The notes: generated by a model not told the origin, from the letters alone. A stretch of DNA of 5,191 bases from an uncultured Mailhella sp. (GCA_948482415.1 CAOMFZ010000138.1:1-5191); one strand, 5' to 3'. Positions 1-5,191 are shown, counted from the stretch's first letter. Numbers and translations are program-made.

Positions 1-63
1 TGCATATAAGATGTATTGCTATTTGGGCAAAAATTTATTGACGACACACTCTAGTATTTGTTG
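1..63. other. Intergenic stretch downstream of the nitroreductase gene, nothing recognised
   Basis: AT-rich sequence between the nitroreductase stop codon and the left edge. I see no GC-rich stem with a U-tract, no RNA gene and no convincing promoter on either strand. A terminator or next gene may lie just outside the window. Confidence 0.5.
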
Positions 64-858
64 TTAAACATATTTGATATCGGCTTTATTGCGCGGCGGA
101 ATATTTCTGTATTTTACTTTTTGGTAACCAATCATCAGTCCCGCTTCAACTTTATCGGTATCTTTCAAGCCTAAAAATTCATTAATTGGCGGATATTCTT
201 TTGCTGTGGCAATGGCAAAACCAGCCCAGCAGGTACCAATTCCCATGCTTGGCAGGAGCAATTCCAAATAGGTTGCGGCAATGGTGCAGTCAACAGTGCC
301 GTAACGTTCACCAATTTCTTTATCGCAATAAGCAAAAATAACACAAGTTGCTCCTCTGAAAATAGGATCGCCGCCATTATCATGGCTTGCAACCATACGT
401 TTTGCCGCAGGAGTCCGGCGCATATAATCAATGACAAGATCAGCCAGTTTGCGGACTTTTTCCCTGCCGTTCACAACAACCCATTTCACATACTGCTTAT
501 TTTTGGAAGTGGGCGCAAAACGCACAATATCAAGAGCTTTTTCAATTTCTTCACTTGGAATAAGCTTATCCTTGTATTGACGAACGGAACGGCGGGTTTT
601 TATCATATTCGCAATATCGTCAAATTTTGGATAGGCATTGGCGATTGCTTCTCCTTTTTCTTCGGTGCCGTCAATTTCCAAACTAATGGCACCTTTTGGA
701 CAAACTGCAATACACTGCCCGCAGGAAATACAGGTAAGACTACCCTTGCGGGTAAGTTCTGCTTTGTTATTTTCATTCAATTCAATACTTTCACAGGGGC
801 AAATATTAATACAAAATTTATCCCCGCAGCAAAGGTTTTCATTAATTGTAACAGACAT
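64..858 (-). CDS. Ferredoxin-domain nitroreductase family protein (FMN oxidoreductase)
   Basis: Predicted cytoplasmic flavoprotein of 264 aa; no signal peptide or membrane segment is visible. Residues 1-62 form a two-cluster ferredoxin domain. The second motif is complete (C43, C46, C49, C53-P). The first reads C10-C-G-D13-x2-C16-x3-C20-P, with Asp where the second Cys is expected. Residues about 84-250 are a nitroreductase fold: TRRSVRQY (88-95) is the typical FMN-phosphate-binding start, APTSKNKQ (115-122) the usual second flavin-contact segment, and MGIGTCWAGF (205-214) the conserved glycine-rich stretch. By family knowledge it passes electrons from the iron-sulfur clusters to FMN and reduces a small substrate, which cannot be named from sequence. 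I chose the ATG at 858 because AAAGGA (865-870) lies 6 bases upstream. ATGs at 882 and 864 extend the frame but sit too close to any purine-rich site. A 223-bp palindromic element lies upstream, and no terminator is evident after the stop. Confidence 0.88.
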   Translation of the reverse strand: MSVTINENLCCGDKFCINICPCESIELNENNKAELTRKGSLTCISCGQCIAVCPKGAISLEIDGTEEKGEAIANAYPKFDDIANMIKTRRSVRQYKDKLIPSEEIEKALDIVRFAPTSKNKQYVKWVVVNGREKVRKLADLVIDYMRRTPAAKRMVASHDNGGDPIFRGATCVIFAYCDKEIGERYGTVDCTIAATYLELLLPSMGIGTCWAGFAIATAKEYPPINEFLGLKDTDKVEAGLMIGYQKVKYRNIPPRNKADIKYV

Positions 859-864
859 ATTCAT

Positions 865-870
865 TCCTTT
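865..870 (-). promoter_or_regulatory. Ribosome binding site of the nitroreductase gene
   Basis: AAAGGA on the minus strand, 6 bases before the ATG at 858. It decides between three in-frame ATGs (882, 864, 858): the first two have a purine run only 0-2 bases away, and the residues they add (MLVYKGMN) do not belong to the ferredoxin fold, which normally begins just before the first cysteine motif. Confidence 0.6.
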
Positions 871-925
871 ATATACTAGCATTCTTCCAGATAGTATTCA
901 TACCATCTATTTCATATATGTTATT

Positions 926-1148
926 TCGTTATAAGATTGCTTCGTCGTTATCACTCCTTGCAATGACGTGTAACGAAGTACAAATCGCATTTTGCCGTCA
1001 TTGCGGGGAACGTCATCCGGTCACTTTTACGCTTATAGCCTTGCTATGCGTAAGTGCCGGATACGAGAACCTCTACTAGTTCTAAGACTTAAAACCTTTG
1101 GTTTTGTCTAAGAGCTGTACGAGGAGTGACGCGGCAATCTTCTAACGA
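926..1148. repeat. MITE-like palindromic element with terminal inverted repeats and three internal hairpins
   Basis: This element fills most of the 316-base gap between hom and the nitroreductase gene and contains no credible reading frame. Its ends are inverted copies, TCGTTATAAGATTGC (926-940) and GCAATCTTCTAACGA (1134-1148), with 14 of 15 positions pairing. The pairing resumes with TCACTCCT (951-958) against AGGAGTGA (1122-1129). Inside are three hairpins: GCAATGACG/CGTCATTGC (960-968/996-1004), a 20-bp bulged stem at 1015-1062, and one at 1070-1124 with a perfect AAAACC/GGTTTT core. TATT immediately flanks both ends (922-925, 1149-1152), as a short target duplication would, although four bases in AT-rich DNA is weak evidence. 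From general knowledge, palindromes with GATTGCTTCGTC and CGTCATTGCG words are dispersed in many bacterial genomes. Whether this one is multicopy here cannot be seen from one window. Confidence 0.65.
1015..1062. other. Long bulged hairpin inside the palindromic element
   Basis: Four consecutive paired blocks: ATCCGG (1015-1020) with CCGGAT (1057-1062), CACTT (1022-1026) with AAGTG (1052-1056), ACGC (1029-1032) with GCGT (1048-1051), and ATAGC (1035-1039) with GCTAT (1043-1047). They close a CTT loop, giving 20 bp in total. All bulges lie on the left arm (T1021, TT 1027-1028, TT 1033-1034). The paired blocks are all Watson-Crick, so the structure could form in RNA from either strand or as a cruciform. 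No U-tract follows, so it is not a standard intrinsic terminator. Confidence 0.6.
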
Positions 1149-1198
1149 TATTAATATAGTAACAGCTATTCTGAATATCATACGAAAATATTCAAATA

Positions 1199-2488
1199 TT
1201 ATGCTAATTCCAAAACACGGAATGCAACAGGTTCCGCATTTAAAATATTGGTTGCTTTGATTTCAGCCAAAGCATTTTTCATGGCTTTGACTGTTGTTTC
1301 ATGGGTCATAAAGACCAGAGGCACGCCGTCTTCCTGTTGTTTCTTTTGAATAACCTGTGCAATACTGATAGACTGCTTTGCAAAAATTCCAGCAACATCA
1401 CGCAAAACTCCCACGGTATCATGCACCATAAGCCGCAGATACCAGGGAGATACAGAATTATCAATATTGGCGATAGGTGCAAGCGGAAATTTCTTTGTTA
1501 CATAGCCTGTGCTGTCATAAATATCTTTCATAATGGACATGATATCACCAAGCACAGCACTGGCAGTCGGCAGGCTTCCTGCTCCAAGACCATGCAAAAA
1601 TAAAGGTCCTACTGCATTGCCATTGATGTGGATTGCATTGAACGCTCCGTCCACACGGGAAAGTATTGCTTTTGCAGGGATAAGCACCGGACTGACGCCT
1701 GCTTCAATTTCATTATTTTTATATTCAGCTTGTCCCAATAATTTGATCGTATAGCCAAGACTTTGTGCAAAGGCAATATCCATGGCGCTCATATTGCGAA
1801 TGCCCTGTATAGAAAGTTTGTCGTAAGGATAATGCACACCCCAGGCAAGACGAACTAGAAGTTTTAATTTATGGGCAGCATCAAAACCGTCAATATCAAG
1901 GGTTGGGTCAGCTTCGGCATAGCCCAGTTCCTGGGCACTCTTCAATGCTTCATCAAATTGTGTGCCCTTGGCTGACATTTCAGACAAAATATAATTGCTT
2001 GTACCGTTCAGGATACCAAAAATATTTTGGATTTTATTGCCTGCCAGACTGTCTTTTATGGTTTGTACCACAGGAATGGCACCAGCAACACTGGCTTCAT
2101 AGGCTAAGAAAAGATTATTTTCTTCAGCCAAAGAAAAAAGTTCTTCGCCTTTTTCTGCAAGCAGGGCTTTATTCGCTGTAACGACGGATTTTCCATTTTC
2201 CAAAGCTTTACGGATAAGTGTTCCTGCTAAGGAAGTTCCGCCAATAAGTTCAACCACTACTTCAACTTCAGGATCTTCAATCATCAGCAGTGGATTATCT
2301 ATAAGTTTAGCACCTTCCGGCAGATCTCGCTTTTTATTGACATCACGAACAGCAACATATTTGACAATAATTTTTTTGCCGGTTCTTTGCTCTATTTCAG
2401 CTGCATTGCTTTTTAATAACTGCACAAGCCCGGAACCGACAGTTCCAAGCCCTGCCAAACCAATAACAAGATCTTTTGAAGCTCTCAT
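1199..2488 (-). CDS. hom: Homoserine dehydrogenase with C-terminal ACT domain
   Basis: Reduces L-aspartate 4-semialdehyde to L-homoserine with NAD(P)H in the cytoplasm, the shared step to threonine and methionine. The 429-aa length fits the monofunctional type without an aspartokinase domain. The Rossmann glycine motif GLAGLGTVGSGL is at residues 10-21 and TANK at 104-107. The substrate-binding and catalytic signature GYAEADPTLDIDGFDAAHKLKLL is at 189-211. E192, D198, D203 and K207 keep the spacing of the yeast enzyme residues E208, D214, D219 and K223 (compared from memory). Residues about 349-429 form an ACT domain (ISIAQVIQK at 374-382), the usual site of threonine feedback control. The ATG at 2488 is the only sensible start because the NAD motif begins ten residues later; its Shine-Dalgarno is weak. 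hom has its own promoter after the infC terminator, is not in an operon with thrB or thrC here, and no intrinsic terminator follows its stop. Confidence 0.96.
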   Translation of the reverse strand: MRASKDLVIGLAGLGTVGSGLVQLLKSNAAEIEQRTGKKIIVKYVAVRDVNKKRDLPEGAKLIDNPLLMIEDPEVEVVVELIGGTSLAGTLIRKALENGKSVVTANKALLAEKGEELFSLAEENNLFLAYEASVAGAIPVVQTIKDSLAGNKIQNIFGILNGTSNYILSEMSAKGTQFDEALKSAQELGYAEADPTLDIDGFDAAHKLKLLVRLAWGVHYPYDKLSIQGIRNMSAMDIAFAQSLGYTIKLLGQAEYKNNEIEAGVSPVLIPAKAILSRVDGAFNAIHINGNAVGPLFLHGLGAGSLPTASAVLGDIMSIMKDIYDSTGYVTKKFPLAPIANIDNSVSPWYLRLMVHDTVGVLRDVAGIFAKQSISIAQVIQKKQQEDGVPLVFMTHETTVKAMKNALAEIKATNILNAEPVAFRVLELA

Positions 2489-2521
2489 ACACGCCCGTCT
2501 CTAAAGTGAATTTATTAGAAA

Positions 2522-2550
2522 AGTATATAATAAAATAAAAATAATGTCTA
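2522..2550 (-). promoter_or_regulatory. Predicted sigma70-type promoter of hom
   Basis: On the minus strand, a -35 TAGACA (2545-2550) is followed by a 17-base AT-rich spacer (2528-2544) and a -10 TATACT (2522-2527). Each hexamer differs from consensus at one position and the spacing is ideal. Transcription should start near 2515, giving a leader of about 27 bases before the ATG at 2488. That is too short for an attenuator or riboswitch. The promoter sits between the infC terminator and hom, as an independent transcription unit would require. Confidence 0.7.
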
Positions 2551-2565
2551 TAAAGTGCATAGACA
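2545..2565. promoter_or_regulatory. Perfect inverted repeat overlapping the hom -35, possible operator
   Basis: TGTCTAT (2545-2551) and ATAGACA (2559-2565) are perfect 7-base inverted arms separated by AAAGTGC. One arm contains the -35 hexamer TAGACA, so a dimeric regulator bound here could affect RNA polymerase. The arms abut the U-tract of the infC terminator and do not form part of its stem. The regulator is unknown; chance pairing in AT-rich DNA is possible. Confidence 0.4.
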
Positions 2566-2566
2566 G

Positions 2567-2590
2567 AAAAAAAGCCGCTTTCGCGGCTTT
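2567..2590 (-). terminator. Intrinsic terminator after infC
   Basis: Read on the minus strand, AAAGCCGC (2583-2590), a GAAA tetraloop (2579-2582) and GCGGCTTT (2571-2578) form a perfect 8-bp stem. Four further T residues (2567-2570) extend the run to seven T. It starts four bases after the infC stop codon and closes the thrS-infC transcription unit. Confidence 0.9.
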
Positions 2591-2593
2591 CAT

Positions 2594-3148
2594 TTATTTC
2601 TTTGAATTTGGAATAAGCAGTATCTGCAAGGTACGGCCTTCTGCATTTTGTTCTGCCTCTACCTTACAAATTTCTTTAGTATCTTCAACAATACGATCTA
2701 AAATTGATTGTCCGCGGCTTTTATGGACAATTTCCCTGCCTCTGAAGAAAACAGTTACTTTACAGCGGTCACCGTCTTCAAGGAAGCGGCGAATATGCCG
2801 AAGTTTTGTTTCATAGTCATGTTCATCGGTTTTTGGACGGATTTTGATTTCTTTAATCTGGACAACAGTTTGATTTTTCTTTTGTTCTTTTTTCTTTTGC
2901 TGCTGTTCGTATTTGAATTTACCGAAATCCATAATGCGGCAGACAGGCGGGTCAGCAGTAGCAGCAACTTCTACAAGATCAAGCCCATGTTCTTTTGCAA
3001 GATCAATGGCTTCCTGTTTAGAAAGAATACCAATTTGTTCCCCTTCCGCTCCAATAACTCGAACTTCACGAGCACGGATTTGTTCATTACGCCGAGTGCT
3101 GTCTTGCTGCGGCACATCGCGGCGTGGTTTCATGTTAGGCGAAGCTAT
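2594..3148 (-). CDS. infC: Translation initiation factor IF-3, likely ATA start
   Basis: Binds the 30S subunit, prevents premature joining of 50S and checks the start codon and initiator tRNA. The core from the ATG at 3133 is 179 aa. The N-domain starts with RRNEQIRAREVRVIG (14-28) and contains PPVCRIMDFGKFKYEQ (62-77). A Lys/Gln-rich linker covers about 77-88. The C-domain has KEIKIRPKTDEHDYETK (94-110), FLEDGDRCKVTVFFRGRE (117-134) and GQSILDRI (141-148). The start needs care. The only strong Shine-Dalgarno, GGAGG (3157-3161), is 8 bases from an in-frame ATA at 3146-3148 but 23 bases from the ATG at 3133, which has nothing suitable nearer. I therefore favour ATA, giving 184 aa and a 14-base overlap with thrS. 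Non-standard AUU, AUC or AUA starts in infC are known and underlie IF-3 autoregulation. A conventional call would be 2594-3133. rpmI and rplT do not follow; a terminator does. Confidence 0.95.
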   Translation of the reverse strand: MASPNMKPRRDVPQQDSTRRNEQIRAREVRVIGAEGEQIGILSKQEAIDLAKEHGLDLVEVAATADPPVCRIMDFGKFKYEQQQKKKEQKKNQTVVQIKEIKIRPKTDEHDYETKLRHIRRFLEDGDRCKVTVFFRGREIVHKSRGQSILDRIVEDTKEICKVEAEQNAEGRTLQILLIPNSKK

Positions 3149-5072
3149 AGCTCATTCCTCCAGTTTTAAATGGTTTATCACTATCTTCACGGATAAGTTT
3201 AATGGTTTCATCAAGAGACTGCAAACCTAAGTTTTCACCCGTGCGCAGGCGGATATTCACGCCTTTTTCTTCAACTTCCTTATCTCCTACAACAAGGATA
3301 AACGGTATTTTTGCAAGCTGTGCTTCACGAACTTTGAAGCCGAGCTTTTCATTTCTGGTATCAGCTTCAACACGAATTCCGGCAGCCTGTAATTTCTTTA
3401 CTGCTTCGTTGGTAAAATCAAGCTGTGCGTCTGTAACGTTCAAAACTCTTGCCTGTACAGGAGCAAGCCATGTGGGGAAAGCACCTGCATAGTGTTCGGT
3501 CAAAACGCCGATAAAGCGTTCCAAAGAACCTAAAATTGCACGGTGTACCATAACAGGTCTGTGTCTTTCGCCGTCTTGACCTACATATTCAATTTCAAAG
3601 CGTTCCGGCAAGTTAAAGTCAACCTGAATGGTTGATAACTGCCATTCTCTGCCAATAGCATCAGTAACTTTAATATCAATTTTTGGACCATAGAAAGCGC
3701 CGTCGCCTTCATTGATTTGATATTGCTTACCTTCTTTTTCAACAGCCTGAATAAGCGCTTTTGTGGAAAGTTCCCATGCTTCGTCTGTACCAATACTGTC
3801 TTTAGGACGGGTTGAAATAACAAGTCTGTAATTAAAACCGAACAAAGCCATTAAATCGGCAGAGAAGTGCATAATGCTGATAATTTCATCTTCCAGTTGT
3901 TCCGGCGTACAAATTATATGGGCATCGTCCTGTGTGAATTGGCGAACACGAAGAAGACCGTGCAGCGCGCCGCTCATTTCATGTCTGTGCACAAGACCAA
4001 GCTCAAACATGCGCACAGGCAGTTCTCTGTAGCTATGCAGTGTATTATTGTACATCAAAAGGTGACCGACGCAGTTCATCGGTTTTACGCCATGGATAGC
4101 ATTTTCAATTTCAGTAAAATACATATTTTGGCGGTAATGGTCATAGTGACCTGACTTTTCCCACAATTCCTTACGCATGATTTGCGGACCCTGCACAAGT
4201 TCATAACCGCGTTTCAAGTGTTCACGGCGCAGGAAGTCTTCCAAAATGGTTCTGAGCATCATGCCTTTTGGAAGCCAGAAAGCCATACCCGGAGCATGTT
4301 CTTCAAAGAAAGTAAACAGTCCGAGCTCTTTGCCCAGTTTTCTATGGTCACGTCTTTTTGCTTCTTCAAGTCTGTTCAAATAGGTTTTGAGAGCTTTTTC
4401 ATCAGCAAAAGCAGTTCCGTAAATACGGGAAAGCATGCGGTTTTTTTCATCGCCTCGCCAATACGCTCCGGCAACAGACATCAGCTTGAAAGCTTTTGCA
4501 AAAGAAGTATTGGGAATATGCGGTCCACGGCAAAGATCTGTGAAATTGCCCTGTTTATACAAAGAAACAGTATCAGCATCAATTTCAGAAATAATTTCAG
4601 CTTTATAGGTTTCACCCATTTTAGTGAAAAAGTCGATTGCGTCTTTTTTAGCCATGACAGAACGTTCAAAAGGAAGCGCGCTGTCAACAATTTTCTGCAT
4701 TTCCTTTTCAATGGCTTCTAAATCTTCAGTTGTGAAATGACGGTCTGTATCAAAATCATAATAAAAACCATTTTCAATGGAAGGACCAATAGTAACTTTT
4801 GTTCCGGGGAAAAGGGTCTGCACGGCTTGTGCCATAATATGAGAAGTTGAGTGACGTAAAATTTGCAAGCCTTCTTCTGTATCTGTGGTAAGCGGAGTTA
4901 TCGTGGTTGTGCCTGTTGGTATTGTTTGAGATAAATCAAGCAAGGTTTCATTGTTAATTTTTACAGCAACACATGCTTTAAATTTTTTTCCGGAAAGATT
5001 TTCTTTCAACACATCAGAAATGAGCGCGTTTTCAGCCGCTTCAATTTCTTTACCATCAAGTACAATTTTCAT
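3135..5072 (-). CDS. thrS: Threonyl-tRNA synthetase
   Basis: Charges tRNA-Thr with threonine; cytoplasmic homodimer in the known family. At 645 aa it is full length, close to the E. coli enzyme. Residues 1-61 are the TGS domain. The editing domain (about 65-225) keeps H74-S-T-S-H78 and C181-R-G-P-H185, which clear mischarged serine. The class II catalytic core spans about 240-535. Motif 2 is around 354-383 with R363, and C334, H385 and H510 occupy the three zinc-ligand positions. Residues about 537-636 are the anticodon-binding domain (ARVLNVTD at 541-548, VVGDKEVEEK at 594-603). The start ATG at 5072 has GGAG (5081-5084) 8 bases upstream and begins directly at the TGS fold. It stops one base before the infC ATG, or overlaps infC by 14 bases if infC uses ATA. 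The end of a terminator lies only about 29 bases upstream, with no clear separate promoter and no T-box leader. Confidence 0.98.
   Translation of the reverse strand: MKIVLDGKEIEAAENALISDVLKENLSGKKFKACVAVKINNETLLDLSQTIPTGTTTITPLTTDTEEGLQILRHSTSHIMAQAVQTLFPGTKVTIGPSIENGFYYDFDTDRHFTTEDLEAIEKEMQKIVDSALPFERSVMAKKDAIDFFTKMGETYKAEIISEIDADTVSLYKQGNFTDLCRGPHIPNTSFAKAFKLMSVAGAYWRGDEKNRMLSRIYGTAFADEKALKTYLNRLEEAKRRDHRKLGKELGLFTFFEEHAPGMAFWLPKGMMLRTILEDFLRREHLKRGYELVQGPQIMRKELWEKSGHYDHYRQNMYFTEIENAIHGVKPMNCVGHLLMYNNTLHSYRELPVRMFELGLVHRHEMSGALHGLLRVRQFTQDDAHIICTPEQLEDEIISIMHFSADLMALFGFNYRLVISTRPKDSIGTDEAWELSTKALIQAVEKEGKQYQINEGDGAFYGPKIDIKVTDAIGREWQLSTIQVDFNLPERFEIEYVGQDGERHRPVMVHRAILGSLERFIGVLTEHYAGAFPTWLAPVQARVLNVTDAQLDFTNEAVKKLQAAGIRVEADTRNEKLGFKVREAQLAKIPFILVVGDKEVEEKGVNIRLRTGENLGLQSLDETIKLIREDSDKPFKTGGMSYSFA
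3157..3161 (-). promoter_or_regulatory. infC Shine-Dalgarno that favours the ATA start
   Basis: GGAGG on the minus strand, inside the last codons of thrS. The next bases, AATGAGCT, give an 8-base spacer to the in-frame ATA (3146-3148). The frame is closed just upstream by a TGA (3152-3154), so ATA is the first possible start after this site. The ATG within the spacer belongs to the thrS frame and is too close to the site. Confidence 0.65.
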
Positions 5073-5080
5073 ACCACATT

Positions 5081-5084
5081 CTCC
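5081..5084 (-). promoter_or_regulatory. Ribosome binding site of thrS
   Basis: GGAG on the minus strand with an 8-base spacer to the ATG at 5072. Its complement, CTCC, also occurs in the 3' arm of the terminator just upstream (5108-5111 in plus coordinates), so the two could pair in a readthrough transcript when the terminator stem is not formed. That pairing is speculative. Confidence 0.65.
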
Positions 5085-5101
5085 ACTGGAAAAACTAATA
5101 T

Positions 5102-5122
5102 AAAAAAGGAGGTTGCCCCCCT
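5102..5122 (-). terminator. Intrinsic terminator between tRNA-Val and thrS
   Basis: On the minus strand, AGGGGG (5117-5122), a GCAA tetraloop (5113-5116) and CCTCCT (5107-5112) form a 6-bp stem with one G-U pair. T residues follow at 5102-5106. It begins 14 bases after the tRNA CCA end and finishes about 29 bases before the thrS ATG. It probably ends the tRNA transcript, with thrS expressed by readthrough or from a promoter not recognisable here. Confidence 0.75.
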
Positions 5123-5136
5123 ATTTATTTTTATGC

Positions 5137-5191
5137 TGGTAGGCATGAGCAGACTTGAACTGCTGACCCCTTCCGTGTCAAGGAAGTGCTC
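5137..5191 (-). tRNA. tRNA-Val (anticodon GAC), 5' part outside the window
   Basis: The last 55 bases of a tRNA are present, read on the minus strand. They are the 3' half of the D stem (GAGC) and A26, then anticodon stem CTTCC/GGAAG enclosing loop TTGACAC. The loop places GAC at positions 34-36 and so reads valine codon GUC. Next come a GGGTC variable loop, T stem AGCAG/CTGCT with loop TTCAAGT, 3' acceptor strand CATGCCT, discriminator A and an encoded CCA (5137-5139). The acceptor 5' strand, expected to be AGGCATG, and most of the D arm lie beyond the right edge. The gene is truncated by the window, not degraded. Confidence 0.93.

Noticed and set aside
38..66. Plus-strand promoter starting with TTGACG at 38
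   Set aside because: No acceptable -10 lies at 16-18 bases, and no plus-strand gene follows.
859..882. Longer nitroreductase start at 882 (or 864)
   Set aside because: The purine runs before these ATGs are only 0-2 bases away, and the added residues are not part of the ferredoxin fold. The ATG at 858 has AAAGGA at a normal distance.
859..926. Promoter for the nitroreductase gene in the short gap after the palindromic element
   Set aside because: Several TATA-like words occur (for example TACTAT and TATATA), but none has a recognisable -35 at the right distance, and the region is AT-rich enough to give them by chance.
382..934. Two plus-strand frames (165 and 98 codons) opposite the nitroreductase gene
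   Set aside because: They lie antisense to a well-supported gene, resemble no family I know, and have no credible ribosome site. They are shadows of the real coding strand.
926..1148. CRISPR array or tRNA-like gene in the gap
   Set aside because: The repeats are inverted rather than regularly spaced direct repeats, and the three-hairpin fold lacks the conserved tRNA loop sequences.
1173..1193. Hairpin GAATAT/ATATTC as the hom terminator
   Set aside because: Only six AT-rich pairs, a nine-base loop and no following U-tract.
2708..3230. Plus-strand frames opposite infC
   Set aside because: The Phe/Leu-rich and Ser/Arg-rich translations are complements of the Lys/Gln-rich linker and other IF-3 sequence, not real proteins.
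5073..5139. T-box riboswitch in front of thrS
   Set aside because: The space between tRNA-Val and thrS is far too short, and no T-box sequence or specifier stem is visible; only a simple terminator is present.

Overview
The window is a bacterial chromosome segment of moderately low GC (roughly 40% by eye), with every gene on the minus strand. In transcription order, right to left, it carries the 3' part of a tRNA-Val(GAC), thrS (threonyl-tRNA synthetase), infC (translation initiation factor IF-3), hom (homoserine dehydrogenase) and an FMN nitroreductase with an N-terminal ferredoxin domain. The ferredoxin-nitroreductase fusion points to an anaerobe. The homoserine dehydrogenase and the tRNA-thrS-infC order look Desulfovibrio-like to me, so a low-GC member of the Desulfovibrionaceae or a related Desulfobacterota lineage is a reasonable guess. 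That placement rests on family resemblance only, not on a search.

Right part (2567-5191): tRNA-Val is followed by a compact GNRA-loop terminator, then thrS only about 29 bases later. thrS and infC are translationally linked. The only good Shine-Dalgarno for infC lies inside the end of thrS, correctly placed for an ATA start that overlaps thrS by 14 bases and badly placed for the ATG at 3133. Rare infC start codons are the classical basis of IF-3 autoregulation. A strong terminator follows infC by four bases, so the usual rpmI-rplT continuation of this operon is absent.

Middle (1199-2565): hom is a stand-alone unit with a good sigma70-type promoter (TAGACA, 17-base spacer, TATACT). A perfect 7-base inverted repeat overlaps its -35. 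It makes the branch-point enzyme for threonine and methionine synthesis and has a C-terminal ACT domain.

Left part (1-1198): between hom and the nitroreductase gene lies a non-coding element of about 223 bp (926-1148). It has near-perfect 15-base terminal inverted repeats, three internal hairpins and a flanking TATT duplication, and looks like a MITE or dispersed palindromic repeat. The nitroreductase gene follows. Its first iron-sulfur motif has Asp in place of the second Cys. Bases 1-63 show no gene or clear terminator.

No undescribed defence or mobile system is visible. The points most worth following are the ATA start of infC, the palindromic element, the truncated infC operon and the Asp-containing cluster motif.
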